NCBI GenBank assembly: GCA_001874305.1
Contig: MPCU01000005.1
Coordinates: 1-64,000, forward strand
Length of the DNA stretch: 64,000 nucleotides
Direction of reading: 5' to 3'
DNA from: Bacteriovorax sp. MedPE-SWde
GTDB taxonomy: Bacteria; Bdellovibrionota; Bacteriovoracia; Bacteriovoracales; Bacteriovoracaceae
Shown here one piece after another: positions 43,501 through 51,693 of this stretch. Each line of letters starts with the position of its first letter. Position 1 is the first letter of the stretch. The position numbers were made by a program, and so were the translations under genes. Under the pieces are notes generated by a model. It made no database searches. It was not told the origin of the DNA and saw only the letters and a list, made by a program, of their open reading frames with translations.

Positions 43501-43704
43501 ATTATGCCCACCTTGGTATGAAGAAAGTGCTACAGCATTAGCATCTTCATGCAACACGGCATCCACTACTTCTTGAGCAGATCTATTGTGACCTAAGTGA
43601 ATTACCTCAACACCTTTTGATTGAAGTAATCTTCTCATTATATTTATTGATACGTCATGACCGTCAAATAGACTGGCCGCAGTTACAAATCTTAAACGTC
43701 TCAT
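40552..43704 (-). CDS. icmF: Fused isobutyryl-CoA mutase IcmF (B12-dependent)
   Basis: This 1050-residue protein fuses three parts. Residues 1-140 form the B12-binding domain, with FDGHDVSINIMRR (D14, H16) and SSYQGGHNEY. A G-protein chaperone domain follows, with P-loop GTGGAGKS at 186-193 and NKFEKP at the base-recognition site. Residues about 520-1050 form the mutase barrel, with SISGYHIAEAGANPITQVA. IcmF interconverts isobutyryl-CoA and n-butyryl-CoA. The order and size match IcmF, not the two-subunit methylmalonyl-CoA mutase. It is paired with the adenosyltransferase gene. AAGGAC lies before the ATG. Confidence 0.92.
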   Translation of the reverse strand: MRRLRFVTAASLFDGHDVSINIMRRLLQSKGVEVIHLGHNRSAQEVVDAVLHEDANAVALSSYQGGHNEYFAYIRELLDDAGAGHVRIFGGGGGVITPQEIKDLHDKGITKIYSPEDGMKLGLEGIIDDMIDKATYSTIEQADFKSMNPSSLSNVQISQVITHIENNGDLPFDIVDGKVPVLGITGTGGAGKSSLIDEVLLRFHRHFSDKKIALVSIDPTKKKTQGALLGDRIRLGSSSFDTFYIRSLATRDSKTELSPQISKTVAFLKSQAFDLIIVETSGIGQASDEITTIADKCTYVMTPEYGAATQLEKIEMLEQADFIVLNKFEKPRSEDSLRDIRKQYRRNYKLFAGHPGSPEDDGLPIFGTMASKFNDPGVNALFYEIADTFDFDMNKLSGLKKEKAPSDKTKIIPAERSLYLRDISKTCRDYNAETERRVELVKDYEALKKVNELVDNSEIKEKLAEVEASLPENFQEELDLYNSTVEQYRSGQFSYTVRSKEIKVPSKFKSLSGLDISKVAYPNFDSISEKYRYMRKANLPGHFPYCAGIFPFKRADEDPKRMFAGEGGPGRTNERFHYLSKNDKAKRLSTAFDSVTLYGEDPDKRPDIFGKIGEAGVNIATVEDMKQLFAGFNLADPYTSVSMTINGPAPIILAFFMNTAISQNLEGDDFWNEEKRLQVMQSIRGTVQADILKEDQAQNTCIFSLDFALKMMGDVQEFFCQRKIKNYYTVSISGYHIAEAGANPITQVAFTLANGFTYVEYYLSRGMKIDEFCQNLSFFFSNGLDAEYTVIGRVARKIWAVTMRDKYQASTKSQMFKYHVQTSGRSLHAQEIDFNDIRTTLQAFMALSDNCNSLHTNAYDEAITTPTEESVRRAMAIQMIINREFGLNKTDNPMQGSYIYEELSDIVEEAILAEFERISDKGGVLGAMESMYQRSKIQEESLHYETLKDNGELPIIGVNTYIADNIDEQLNQEIELSRCSDEEKMDQITRLNNFHEVNKDKSQDALERLRQVALDNGNIFEELLNTTNYCSLGEITNVLYEVGGKYRRNM

Positions 43705-43748
43705 CGATAAGTCCTTGATATTACATTTGGCATGCTTCTAATAAGCTA

Positions 43749-43777
43749 TTGATAATGCACTATAACTTATGTATTTT
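43749..43777 (+). promoter_or_regulatory. Candidate promoter for the 8Fe ferredoxin gene
   Basis: TTGATA (43749-43754) and TATTTT (43772-43777) are 17 bases apart, 76 bases before the chosen ATG. The intervening bases carry no supported gene. Confidence 0.35.
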
Positions 43778-43853
43778 AAACACGCAAAAAAGCTTTATCC
43801 ATGGCCCTCGTTGGGTTAAAATAAGGTTTGAATATTTCAAGGGTAAATTTAGA

Positions 43854-44279
43854 ATGAGTGATGAAACACAAGTAGTAGTTGAAAATCCGTATCATACAGC
43901 ACGTCTTAAACCTTTAAGAAAAGGTAAAAAAGGACCAAAGTTACTTGCTGTTGTACACCAGTCTGGTTGTACTGGTTGTGAAGTTTGTGTTCAAGGTTGT
44001 CCAGTAGACTCTATTGAGCTCGTTCCTGGCCCAAACCCGTCAAACCCTAACTTCATGCAAACAGTTGAAATTGACTTAGCGAGATGTATTGGTTGTCAAA
44101 ATTGTTCACAAGACTGTCCTTGGGAAACTATTACGATGTATCAACATGACGATGCCTTCATTGCATGGGGAGCTGAAACTTTAAAGTCAGAACTTTATAT
44201 TGAAGAAGATAGTTTAAATAATCTTAATGAAAGCTATGGTGTCTCTTTAGAAAAGCCAGTTGTTGAAGAGTCAAACTAG
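43854..44279 (+). CDS. 2[4Fe-4S] ferredoxin-like protein
   Basis: The ATG at 43854 gives 141 residues starting MSDETQVVVENPYHTARLKP; the longer frame (43749) would start inside the candidate promoter. Two cluster motifs are visible: C39, C42, C45, C49 and C78, C81, C84, C88. The first is CTGCEVCVQGCPVD and the second CIGCQNCSQDCPWE. It is likely a cytosolic electron carrier or a subunit of a redox enzyme. The C-terminal 45 residues (DAFIAWGAETLKSELYIEED) extend beyond a simple ferredoxin. A terminator follows. Confidence 0.85.
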   Translation: MSDETQVVVENPYHTARLKPLRKGKKGPKLLAVVHQSGCTGCEVCVQGCPVDSIELVPGPNPSNPNFMQTVEIDLARCIGCQNCSQDCPWETITMYQHDDAFIAWGAETLKSELYIEEDSLNNLNESYGVSLEKPVVEESN

Positions 44280-44302
44280 ATTTTTAATTTTTATATAATT
44301 CA

Positions 44303-44333
44303 ATAGCACGCCTTTTTGAGCGTGCTTTTTTTA
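44303..44333 (+). terminator. Rho-independent terminator after the ferredoxin gene
   Basis: agcacgc (44305-44311) pairs with gcgtgct (44320-44326) and is followed by seven T's. The 3' end reaches the stop codon of the convergent lspA. Confidence 0.88.
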
Positions 44334-44852
44334 TGCCTGCTTTTCAGATTCAGTCTCAGATTCACCCGACAACTTTTTCTTCTTTTCTTCATTATAGTAA
44401 TCAATAAGAAAGAGTACTGCAGCAACAGATATCGATGCATCTGCAACATTGAATGTCGCAAAATGTGAAGTACCAATATAAAAGTCAAACATATCGACTA
44501 CGAAATCCATAGATATTCTATCTATTATATTTCCAACAGCACCTGCAAAGATCATCGAATATGATAAACATAAGAGAAAAGATTTTCTTCTTGTATCCCA
44601 TATCAAGTATACAAACCAAAAACATGCAAAAACAGGAATTATCTTAAAGAGCACCATTCTTATAACACTAGAAAGCGACCCTCCAATACCAAATGCTACT
44701 CCAGAGTTTTTTACAAAAGTTAAGTTAAAGAAGCCTGGTATTACTTCTACAATCTCACCTAGTCTAAAGTTAGTTTGAATTGCACCTTTTGAAAATTGAT
44801 CAGTAAGAATTATCGCTACTATAAGTAGACTCATCTTCCAAATTCTATCCAT
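44331..44852 (-). CDS. lspA: Lipoprotein signal peptidase (signal peptidase II)
   Basis: This 173-residue integral membrane aspartyl protease has four membrane helices and the catalytic pair in GNIIDRI and FNVADASI. NLTFVKNSGVAFGIG also matches. It cleaves prolipoproteins before the lipidated cysteine in the inner membrane. It starts 16 bases after the response regulator gene, so it is probably in the same operon. A polar tail (SGESETESEKQA) extends past the usual end. Confidence 0.96.
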   Translation of the reverse strand: MDRIWKMSLLIVAIILTDQFSKGAIQTNFRLGEIVEVIPGFFNLTFVKNSGVAFGIGGSLSSVIRMVLFKIIPVFACFWFVYLIWDTRRKSFLLCLSYSMIFAGAVGNIIDRISMDFVVDMFDFYIGTSHFATFNVADASISVAAVLFLIDYYNEEKKKKLSGESETESEKQA

Positions 44853-44868
44853 TTATTCTGTTCCTAAT

Positions 44869-46374
44869 TTAGTAATAATCTTTAGGGTTAATTTCATACT
44901 TCTCTATTTTTCTAAGCAAAGTCTTCTTAGGAATGTTTGCCTTTAGAGCCGTTTGATTAATTTTACCCTTATTTAATTTCAACGCCTGACTAATAAATTC
45001 TTTTTCGAACATATCTTTAGCATTCTGGAAGTTCAAAGTAATTTCACCTCCGTCATCAAATGTAGCAAACACAAAATTATAATCGCCTGTGCTTTGACCT
45101 ATTTCTCTCGATGGCTGTTCATCAAGAACAGAATCTTTAATGTCGGAATAATCAATAATAGACTGTTCAGTATCTGCAGCTGCATTATCCACCTTATTAC
45201 CAGCAGACTTTTTTACAGAGTCTGGTAGTGATGAGATATTAATTTCGTCAGTAGATTCAATAATAAACGCATGCTCAATCACATTTCTAAGTTCTCTAAT
45301 ATTACCAGGCCATCCATAGTTTTTCATTAATGCCATCGCATCACTAGTTAGACCCGAGATATTTAGATTATGTACATTATTAAAGTAGTTAATATAGTAA
45401 TCAGTTAGAAATGGTACATCTGAAGTCCTATCTCTTAACGGCGGTAAGTATACAGGAAGAACATTGAGTCTATAAAATAAATCTTCTCTAAATGTTCCTT
45501 CTTTTATCATTTCTTCAAAAGGTTTATGTGATGCCGCGATTACTCTAACATCACATTTAATATCTCTATTTGCACCTACAGGGGTAAACGTCTTTTCTTG
45601 TAAAACTCTAAGTAATTTTACCTGCATAGTCGGAGAAACATCCCCTATCTCATCTAAGAAGATAGTTCCACCATCTGCATATTGAAACTTTCCAATCTTT
45701 CTTTCTGTCGCCCCGGTAAAGGCACCTTTTTCATGACCAAATAATTCTGACTCAATAAGGTTATCAGGTATTGCCGCAAGGTTAATTGTTACAAACTTAT
45801 CATCTTTCCTAGGTCCATTAAAATGAATTGCTTTCGCAACCAGTTCTTTACCTGTTCCTGATTCACCACGGATAAGTACAGGAGTATTCACTTGGGCTAG
45901 TTTTCCTATAACATTGAAAACTTTCTGCATAACGTCCGATTCACCAACAAATTGATCATTTCCATGACCAAGTGAAAGTGTTGGTGCAGAGAAGCCAACT
46001 GTTTCGACTAATGATCTTGCCTTAAGAGCTCTTTTTATTAAGGCAACTAAATTGTCAGACGTAATTGGCTTTTCAAGATAGTTATAAGCACCTTCTTTTA
46101 CGACTTTTACAGCGTCACCAACGTTAGAATATGCAGTGAGTATAATTACAATAATACTAGGGTCATATTTCTTAATTTCTGTTAAGGCCTGAATACCATC
46201 CATCTCTGGCATATTCACATCCATAACAACTAAGTCATACTTTTCTTTATAGACAGCACTTAGTGCTTCTTTTCCATTGTCTGCAACATCAACTGCGAAG
46301 TGATGAAATTCTAGAGCCTCTTTAACTGACCCTTGTAATACTTTATCATCATCTACAACTAATACCTTGTGCAT
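44869..46374 (-). CDS. NtrC-family response regulator (sigma-54 activator)
   Basis: This 501-residue protein has a receiver domain (phosphorylated D52 in LVVMDVNMPEMDG), an AAA+ domain with Walker A GESGTGKE and the sigma-54-contacting GAFTGA, and a C-terminal Fis-type helix-turn-helix (INQTALKANIPKKTLLRKIE). An acidic linker of about 80 residues lies between AAA+ and DNA-binding parts. It is the expected partner of the kinase encoded just upstream (11 bases). It would activate sigma-54 promoters; its targets are unknown. Confidence 0.95.
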   Translation of the reverse strand: MHKVLVVDDDKVLQGSVKEALEFHHFAVDVADNGKEALSAVYKEKYDLVVMDVNMPEMDGIQALTEIKKYDPSIIVIILTAYSNVGDAVKVVKEGAYNYLEKPITSDNLVALIKRALKARSLVETVGFSAPTLSLGHGNDQFVGESDVMQKVFNVIGKLAQVNTPVLIRGESGTGKELVAKAIHFNGPRKDDKFVTINLAAIPDNLIESELFGHEKGAFTGATERKIGKFQYADGGTIFLDEIGDVSPTMQVKLLRVLQEKTFTPVGANRDIKCDVRVIAASHKPFEEMIKEGTFREDLFYRLNVLPVYLPPLRDRTSDVPFLTDYYINYFNNVHNLNISGLTSDAMALMKNYGWPGNIRELRNVIEHAFIIESTDEINISSLPDSVKKSAGNKVDNAAADTEQSIIDYSDIKDSVLDEQPSREIGQSTGDYNFVFATFDDGGEITLNFQNAKDMFEKEFISQALKLNKGKINQTALKANIPKKTLLRKIEKYEINPKDYY

Positions 46375-46385
46375 AACTTCTCCAA

Positions 46386-48275
46386 TTACTGATTTTTTAA
46401 CTTAACTAAGAAAGTAGTACCACTTCCAAGAGCAGACTCAGCAGTAATGTCACCACCGTGTAACTCTACAAAATATTTTACCAGATAAAGTCCTAATCCG
46501 CTTCCCTTTATACTGTGACTCGCATCATTTTTTACCCGATAAAATTTCTCAAAGATATTATTTAAATCTTCTTCATTAATTCCAACACCATTATCTTTTA
46601 TTTCTATATAAACCCATTCTTGATCATCCCAAGTTTTAACAGATACAACTGTATCTTTACCCGAATACTTAAGAGCATTACCTATTAAGTTTGATAATAC
46701 TCTCTTAATCAAAGTCGTATCCATGTCTATTGGATATAATGGACCAAGCTCACTATCTATGTTTATCTCTGCCTGCTTTGCTTCATAGGAAAACTGGTTA
46801 ATAACATCCTCAATTAGTATATTTACGTCCTTAGAGGTCATATTTAATGTTAATTTTCGCGACTCAACTTTTGTTAAGTCTAAAATAGAAGTAATAAAAT
46901 CATTAAGCTCTTTTGTTGAATCTATAATCGATTGTAGTCCTTCTATTACAGAGGGCTCAACCTTGGATCTATTCTTGTGAATCATAACATCCGCAACACC
47001 TGCAATTTTAGCTACAGGAGTTTTAAGGTCGTGACTCATTAAAGATATGAAGTTCTGTTTTAAGTTTTCAACTCTTTTTAATAGTTTGGTTTCTTCTTGT
47101 ATTGCATACCTTCTCTGATACTCACCAATGGCCCTAAATGGTACCCATATATAATAAACTATAAATATCGTTAGTAATATATGTGTTACATATAGCCATA
47201 GGCCAAAGGCCACAAACAGGATATAGCTGGAAATTATAGTTGCCGCTATCGTTCCGATAGTTATCATCAGTCCTTTAGCTGGCTGAATTCGTGATATTAC
47301 AACAGATAAAAAGAGCGCAACGATTAGTGCTATTATATTAGAAACTGTAAATGATATTTGGCGGACAGTTTTATTTCCTATCAATGATTGAATTATTTCT
47401 GCATGCATACTCATCTTAGAAGTATTGGCTTCCACTTTATTAAAAGGGGTAAGTACGTAATCATTTATATTCGAAACATATGCAGGACCCAAAAGAACAA
47501 CCTTATCACTAAAGAAGCCTTTTGGAACATTCCCAACAACTACCCTATGAAATGGAACTTTTTTAAGATGGCCTTTATTATCTATAGGTGACGTATAGAA
47601 TCTAAATAAACTAAAACTGGCATCAGCTTCACGAACATAATAAGCACCGCTTATATCATTTAGTCCAAGAGATTTTTCCCCCTTACTTAAGCGATATTCA
47701 TTAGCAGTCCAAAAATGTAATGTTTCTTCACCAGAGATATTGAGAACAGCTCTTCTAGACACATCATCTTTAGCAAACTTTGAGCTATCTATATTTATAA
47801 TTGCCGGTGAGTATCCAATTTCTCTAAGGGCCTCAGGTGGTACCCTTTCACCCCATGTATCTACTTCAGTAGCAAACCTAAATATTCCACCTTCTGCCTG
47901 ATACTTTTTAATTTTTGATTTCAGTAATAAGAGTGCTTTTTCTTCTCTTTCTGATATTGGCTCACTTAAAGAGCCAAACATATTTATTATCTTTGGCCTA
48001 TCCTTTAACAATCGATCTAAAAGCTTATTATAGGTAGTGTAAGTATATGGAAAGTTTTCTCCTAAAAACTCATCACTTTCCTCATCTATAGCGATGACTA
48101 CAATATTGTCTTGGTAAGTTGCACCAATATCATACTTAATTCTTAGATCATAAAAAATTGCTTCCAGACCAGGGAATCGATATTGTAAAAGTACAGATAC
48201 AAATACAACTGTAAATATTAATGGGTAGTAACTAGTTAAATCGAGCTTTTTAATTTTTTTAAAAAGGTTAATCAT
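46386..48275 (-). CDS. CHASE2-domain sensor histidine kinase
   Basis: The 629 residues have an N-terminal membrane helix (about 15-33), a periplasmic CHASE2 domain (IVVIAIDEESDEFLGENFP at about residue 58 on, and GKVVLLGPAYVS-like SDKVVLLGPAYVSN), three closely packed membrane helices (about 310-390), then HisKA with H415 in SLMSHDLKTPVAKIAG and the HATPase motifs NLIGNALKYS, DNGVGI and GSGLGLYLVK. CHASE2 is an extracytoplasmic sensor whose ligand is unknown. The start overlaps the stop of the pseudo-M48 gene as ATGA, suggesting that the two are made in fixed ratio. Confidence 0.93.
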   Translation of the reverse strand: MINLFKKIKKLDLTSYYPLIFTVVFVSVLLQYRFPGLEAIFYDLRIKYDIGATYQDNIVVIAIDEESDEFLGENFPYTYTTYNKLLDRLLKDRPKIINMFGSLSEPISEREEKALLLLKSKIKKYQAEGGIFRFATEVDTWGERVPPEALREIGYSPAIINIDSSKFAKDDVSRRAVLNISGEETLHFWTANEYRLSKGEKSLGLNDISGAYYVREADASFSLFRFYTSPIDNKGHLKKVPFHRVVVGNVPKGFFSDKVVLLGPAYVSNINDYVLTPFNKVEANTSKMSMHAEIIQSLIGNKTVRQISFTVSNIIALIVALFLSVVISRIQPAKGLMITIGTIAATIISSYILFVAFGLWLYVTHILLTIFIVYYIWVPFRAIGEYQRRYAIQEETKLLKRVENLKQNFISLMSHDLKTPVAKIAGVADVMIHKNRSKVEPSVIEGLQSIIDSTKELNDFITSILDLTKVESRKLTLNMTSKDVNILIEDVINQFSYEAKQAEINIDSELGPLYPIDMDTTLIKRVLSNLIGNALKYSGKDTVVSVKTWDDQEWVYIEIKDNGVGINEEDLNNIFEKFYRVKNDASHSIKGSGLGLYLVKYFVELHGGDITAESALGSGTTFLVKLKNQ

Positions 48276-49033
48276 CTAAAAATCTCATCTGGATCAAAGC
48301 GAGTAATCATCGCTCCCCCTTCTTTTCCTTTTAGCATTAAGTCAGTACATTTTTCAGAAAAGTTAAATAGTGGAATCACACCATGTGACATATCTAATAT
48401 TTTCACCTTAAAAATGATCTGAGGTAAGGTTGAGACAAATTTTCCTTCATACACATATTCAGAGCGAACAGATGTAATAACGTACTTATATAGTAGAGTT
48501 AACGGACTTACTAAAACACTTGCAACGACATCCCCAAAGACTAAACTAAGTACTTTTTTAAGTGGTAACCAGGTTACGAAAAATACCCTTTGAGTTAAAA
48601 CCTCAATGAAGCTTGAAATCTTTCTCGAAAATGACAGCTCCAAGTCAAGGTATGCTCTAACTTCATCGACAGAGAAGCCTGAAAGTAGTTCTTTATTAAC
48701 CACCAGTCTTGCACTGTTAAACAAGCCAATACGCATAAAGAGGGGTGAGTTTGGAGATGAGAATATTTGTAAGTCTCTTTCTCTATTTCTAAATGAGAAA
48801 TTCTTAAAGATTAGTTTTAATTCGCTATTGAATTTCGCTCGTCTAGCTTTATAGATATAAAAGAATATATAGTCTGAACCAACTAAATAAATAATCCATA
48901 ATATTAAATATGAAGTGATTGACATTTTTATACTTAGCGCATCAATCCAAAGCGATGTAAGAGAAGCGGCCATAACTATCAGAAATAGTTGAAAAAATAA
49001 GACTAATACAAATGCAAATACTGATCTAAACAA
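48272..49033 (-). CDS. Membrane protein with a degenerate M48 (HtpX-like) peptidase domain
   Basis: The 253 residues start with two membrane helices (about 5-28 and 37-62). Residues 97-140 follow the M48 pattern: SPLFMRIGLFNSARLVV, then FSVDEVRAYLDLELSFSR, where active enzymes have HELSH. Here the site reads L131-E-L-S-F135, so both zinc-binding histidines are lost while the glutamate is kept. A further hydrophobic region lies about 150-190. The family link is inferred by pattern. It is probably not a protease and may act as a membrane sensor or regulator of the CHASE2 kinase it is coupled to. Confidence 0.6.
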   Translation of the reverse strand: MFRSVFAFVLVLFFQLFLIVMAASLTSLWIDALSIKMSITSYLILWIIYLVGSDYIFFYIYKARRAKFNSELKLIFKNFSFRNRERDLQIFSSPNSPLFMRIGLFNSARLVVNKELLSGFSVDEVRAYLDLELSFSRKISSFIEVLTQRVFFVTWLPLKKVLSLVFGDVVASVLVSPLTLLYKYVITSVRSEYVYEGKFVSTLPQIIFKVKILDMSHGVIPLFNFSEKCTDLMLKGKEGGAMITRFDPDEIFR

Positions 49034-49240
49034 AGATTATCCCCATATTAATATTACATAGTTTTCCATCCATTATAGACAAAAATTCCTAATGAAGCTA
49101 TAACCCAAGTCTAGCAACAAAGACTACTAAAAGCCAAGCTAAGTACTTAAAATAAAAAGAGTTTACGCGGCACGGCTACAACCAAACATCAATATATGGT
49201 ATGAAAGTGCCTGTTTAAAAATTATATTAGGGGATTGTTG

Positions 49241-50077
49241 ATGCACGACGGTAAATTATTATTTGGAACAGCTGGTGTTCCTAATTCAACATCAAAGAAA
49301 AATAACCCAATTGACGGTGTTAAAAGAATCCATGAGCTTGGTCTAGACTGTATGCAACTTGAATTTGCACACGGTGTTAGAATGAAAGAAGAAATCTCAT
49401 CTGGTCTAAGAAAAATTTCTTACGAATTAGGTGTACCTTTAACTTCTCACGGTCCTTATTACATTAATCTCAATGCTAGAGAACAAGATAAGATTGACTC
49501 GTCTGTTGAGAGAATTATCCAAACAGCTAAAATCTCTGATTTATGTGGTGCTGAGTCTATGACTTTCCACGCGGCTTTCTATATGAAAGATTCACCATTT
49601 GATGTTTTCGATCTTGTTGAGAAAAGCATGAATGTTATTGAAGAAAGACTAAGTAGACTAGATATTCAAATTGAACTGAGACCTGAACTAACAGGGAAAA
49701 CATCTCAATTTGGTTCTCTCGAAGAACTAATTAGCTTAACTAAGAATGTTGAATCTTGTCGTCCTTGCATGGACTTCTCTCACTTATTTGCTAGAACTGG
49801 TAAGTTTAATAGTGAAGAAGAGTTTGATGAAGTTCTTGAAGTACTAAATAAAGAACTTCAACCAGAAGCTATCCAGAATATGCACATTCATATTTCAGGA
49901 ATTAGTACTAACTCTAAAGGTGACCTTAAGCACTTAAACCTTTCAGACTCTAAATTTGATTGGAAAGCATTATTAAGATCTCTTAAGAAGTACAACTGTG
50001 GTGGTTACATGATTTGTAACAGTCCAAACCTTGAAGATGATGCACTAATGCTTAAAGAATATTACGCAAGTTTATAA
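49241..50077 (+). CDS. Endonuclease IV-like (xylose isomerase-type TIM-barrel) protein
   Basis: The ATG at 49241 has AGGGG before it. The 278 residues show the Nfo/AP-endonuclease family 2 pattern: LLFGTAGVPNSTSKKNNPID, then GVPLTSHGPYYINLNA and SMTFHAAFYMK, with IELRPELTGKTSQFGSLEEL and CMDFSHLFAR in later strands. These His and Glu residues fit the three-metal site, although several positions differ from E. coli Nfo. It could cut abasic DNA, or be another sugar-isomerase-fold enzyme. It stands alone and ends in a strong terminator. Confidence 0.78.
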   Translation: MHDGKLLFGTAGVPNSTSKKNNPIDGVKRIHELGLDCMQLEFAHGVRMKEEISSGLRKISYELGVPLTSHGPYYINLNAREQDKIDSSVERIIQTAKISDLCGAESMTFHAAFYMKDSPFDVFDLVEKSMNVIEERLSRLDIQIELRPELTGKTSQFGSLEELISLTKNVESCRPCMDFSHLFARTGKFNSEEEFDEVLEVLNKELQPEAIQNMHIHISGISTNSKGDLKHLNLSDSKFDWKALLRSLKKYNCGGYMICNSPNLEDDALMLKEYYASL

Positions 50078-50085
50078 TCTGAAAT

Positions 50086-50110
50086 TGAGCGGCTTAGGCC
50101 GCTTTTTTTT
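50086..50110 (+). terminator. Rho-independent terminator after the endonuclease IV-like gene
   Basis: agcggc (50088-50093) and gccgct (50098-50103) form a tight stem with a ttag loop followed by eight T's. It overlaps the stop codon of the convergent 50094-50456 gene. Confidence 0.9.
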
Positions 50111-50456
50111 GGACTTGTGGCGAAAATACAAAGTACATACTATCTAAAGACTTTACTAATTTAAAGTCGCCAGACATCCCAAAGAACTCTTCTAGCACTG
50201 AATTTAAAAGCACATCATAGTCAGAGATATCTATGACATTATCCTCTGTAACAACAGCAAAAGCACTCCAGTCATTAGGAAAGTCAATTATTTCATCTTT
50301 ATACCTAACAGTATAAAAGCCATCTTTTACATTATTTATTTGGAATGTTTGAAGTGATTGGTATTCGACTTGATCAAATCTTTTATCAACAGTATTACCC
50401 AAGGTCTCTTCTACTAAAACTCTTATTGAAATGTCGTTTTTTCTGTGTGATTCCAT
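50094..50456 (-). CDS. Hypothetical protein (120 aa)
   Basis: I do not recognise this gene. The 120 residues have no signal or membrane segment. Alternating hydrophobic stretches (YQSLQTFQINNVKDGFYTV, WSAFAVVTEDNVIDISDY) suggest a small alpha/beta fold. It follows the lipoprotein gene by 18 bases on the same strand, as the third gene of a PilZ operon. The function is unknown. Confidence 0.6.
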   Translation of the reverse strand: MESHRKNDISIRVLVEETLGNTVDKRFDQVEYQSLQTFQINNVKDGFYTVRYKDEIIDFPNDWSAFAVVTEDNVIDISDYDVLLNSVLEEFFGMSGDFKLVKSLDSMYFVFSPQVQKKAA

Positions 50457-50474
50457 ACAGGAATCTCTTCGGCA

Positions 50475-50933
50475 TTATTTATTCAAAGTTTTATAGTCAT
50501 AGTGAGTCTTTATGTCGGAAATACCAAAGATTTTCCATTTCTCTTCAACTTTTCTCAATTCAGCTATCTTTTTGACCTTAACTCTTACATCTGCCTCATT
50601 AGTACCTGAGCTATTCACTTCGGCTTTGGCCGTTGTATCGAAAACCAACGTATATGTTAAGAAACATTTTTCATTATCACATCTTCTAAAGTTAATCTTA
50701 AAAGACTTTTTCTTCTGCCCTTTCACCTGATTTAGTTTTCCAATGGCTTCATTATCAAGGGTATTCATTTCCTCTAGAAGCTCACCACCAAAAAAATCAG
50801 TAAAATCTGATTTTTCAATTTTTTGACTAAATCTGTTTTCAATATAACTTTTTAATACACTTTCGGGCCCTTTATTCTTCGTACACGAAACAAAGCTCAC
50901 GAATGTAATTATAACAATTAGCAGGTTTCTCAT
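50475..50933 (-). CDS. Small lipoprotein (152 aa)
   Basis: The N-terminus MRNLLIVIITFVSFVSC is a lipoprotein signal. The rest, with two cysteines in FRRCDNEKCFLTY, resembles a small periplasmic alpha/beta domain; I do not recognise a family. The start overlaps the stop of the PilZ membrane protein as ATGA, so synthesis is coupled. A Glu/Lys-rich C-terminus ends DIKTHYDYKTLNK. Confidence 0.68.
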   Translation of the reverse strand: MRNLLIVIITFVSFVSCTKNKGPESVLKSYIENRFSQKIEKSDFTDFFGGELLEEMNTLDNEAIGKLNQVKGQKKKSFKINFRRCDNEKCFLTYTLVFDTTAKAEVNSSGTNEADVRVKVKKIAELRKVEEKWKIFGISDIKTHYDYKTLNK

Positions 50934-51676
50934 ATTTTATATCCTCTTCTATAGAATATATTATAGAGGTCTTTCCAATCTAGTACACTAGGCGTTTTTT
51001 TACTAGTTAACAGCTTTACACCATAACCTGTATCAAACTTAGTTGATAAAATCCCTCTTCCATGGAATTCATTACCTTCAAAATTAATACATACATCGAC
51101 GCTACCTGATAAACTTTGGGGATCATCAAGCTTAAGTACAATTCCCCATTTATCCATATTTGTAATATTACCTTCGAAACTACCATTTCCATTTGAAATA
51201 ATAGCACGTAGAGATTTATAATTTTCAACCTCTATGGAGCTAGACTTGTAGCCGGGCTTATAGATCGCGAGAGATAACTCTTCTCGTAAAAGAAGTATCA
51301 TATTGTAGCTTACAATCATGTAGGCAACATTCATTACTAAAAGAATTTTGTCATAACTCAACAGGAACGTTGAAAAACTTTTGTAAAATACTAACAATGT
51401 TAATAGAGACAATAGATATATTGATATACGCTTTACAAGCATTATTGAAATGATAGCAACAATTGATAAAAAAGTAAGAGCAGGTAAGCCTATAACTAGT
51501 TCAGTCAATCTCTTAAAGTCTATTGCTGATATATCTGCATCTAAAGAAAAAGATATGTGAAGATATACCATAGACAAAATAACAAATATGACTTCGTTAT
51601 ATATTAAACTGCTTCTTTTAAGTATTCGCATGACTCTTTTTGCCCAGTTAATATTCTTACACACTATTTTAAACAT
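50930..51676 (-). CDS. Membrane protein with a divergent PilZ-like domain
   Basis: The 248 residues start with about four membrane helices (roughly 24-45, 57-75, 78-103, 106-135) and end in a beta-rich domain (about 145-245). That domain has FEGNITNMDKWGIVLKLDD, a NxDxxG motif like the PilZ D/NxSxxG box, and GRGILSTKFDTGYGVKLL. The RxxxR arginines needed for cyclic di-GMP binding are not visible. It may therefore be a non-binding PilZ-type adaptor. It leads a three-gene operon. Confidence 0.6.
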   Translation of the reverse strand: MFKIVCKNINWAKRVMRILKRSSLIYNEVIFVILSMVYLHISFSLDADISAIDFKRLTELVIGLPALTFLSIVAIISIMLVKRISIYLLSLLTLLVFYKSFSTFLLSYDKILLVMNVAYMIVSYNMILLLREELSLAIYKPGYKSSSIEVENYKSLRAIISNGNGSFEGNITNMDKWGIVLKLDDPQSLSGSVDVCINFEGNEFHGRGILSTKFDTGYGVKLLTSKKTPSVLDWKDLYNIFYRRGYKI

Positions 51677-51693
51677 AAAGCTATCATAATACT

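Noticed and set aside
43316-43576. Plus-strand frame with many Ser/Pro opposite icmF
   Set aside because: A shadow of the icmF B12-binding domain, whose motifs are clear on the minus strand.
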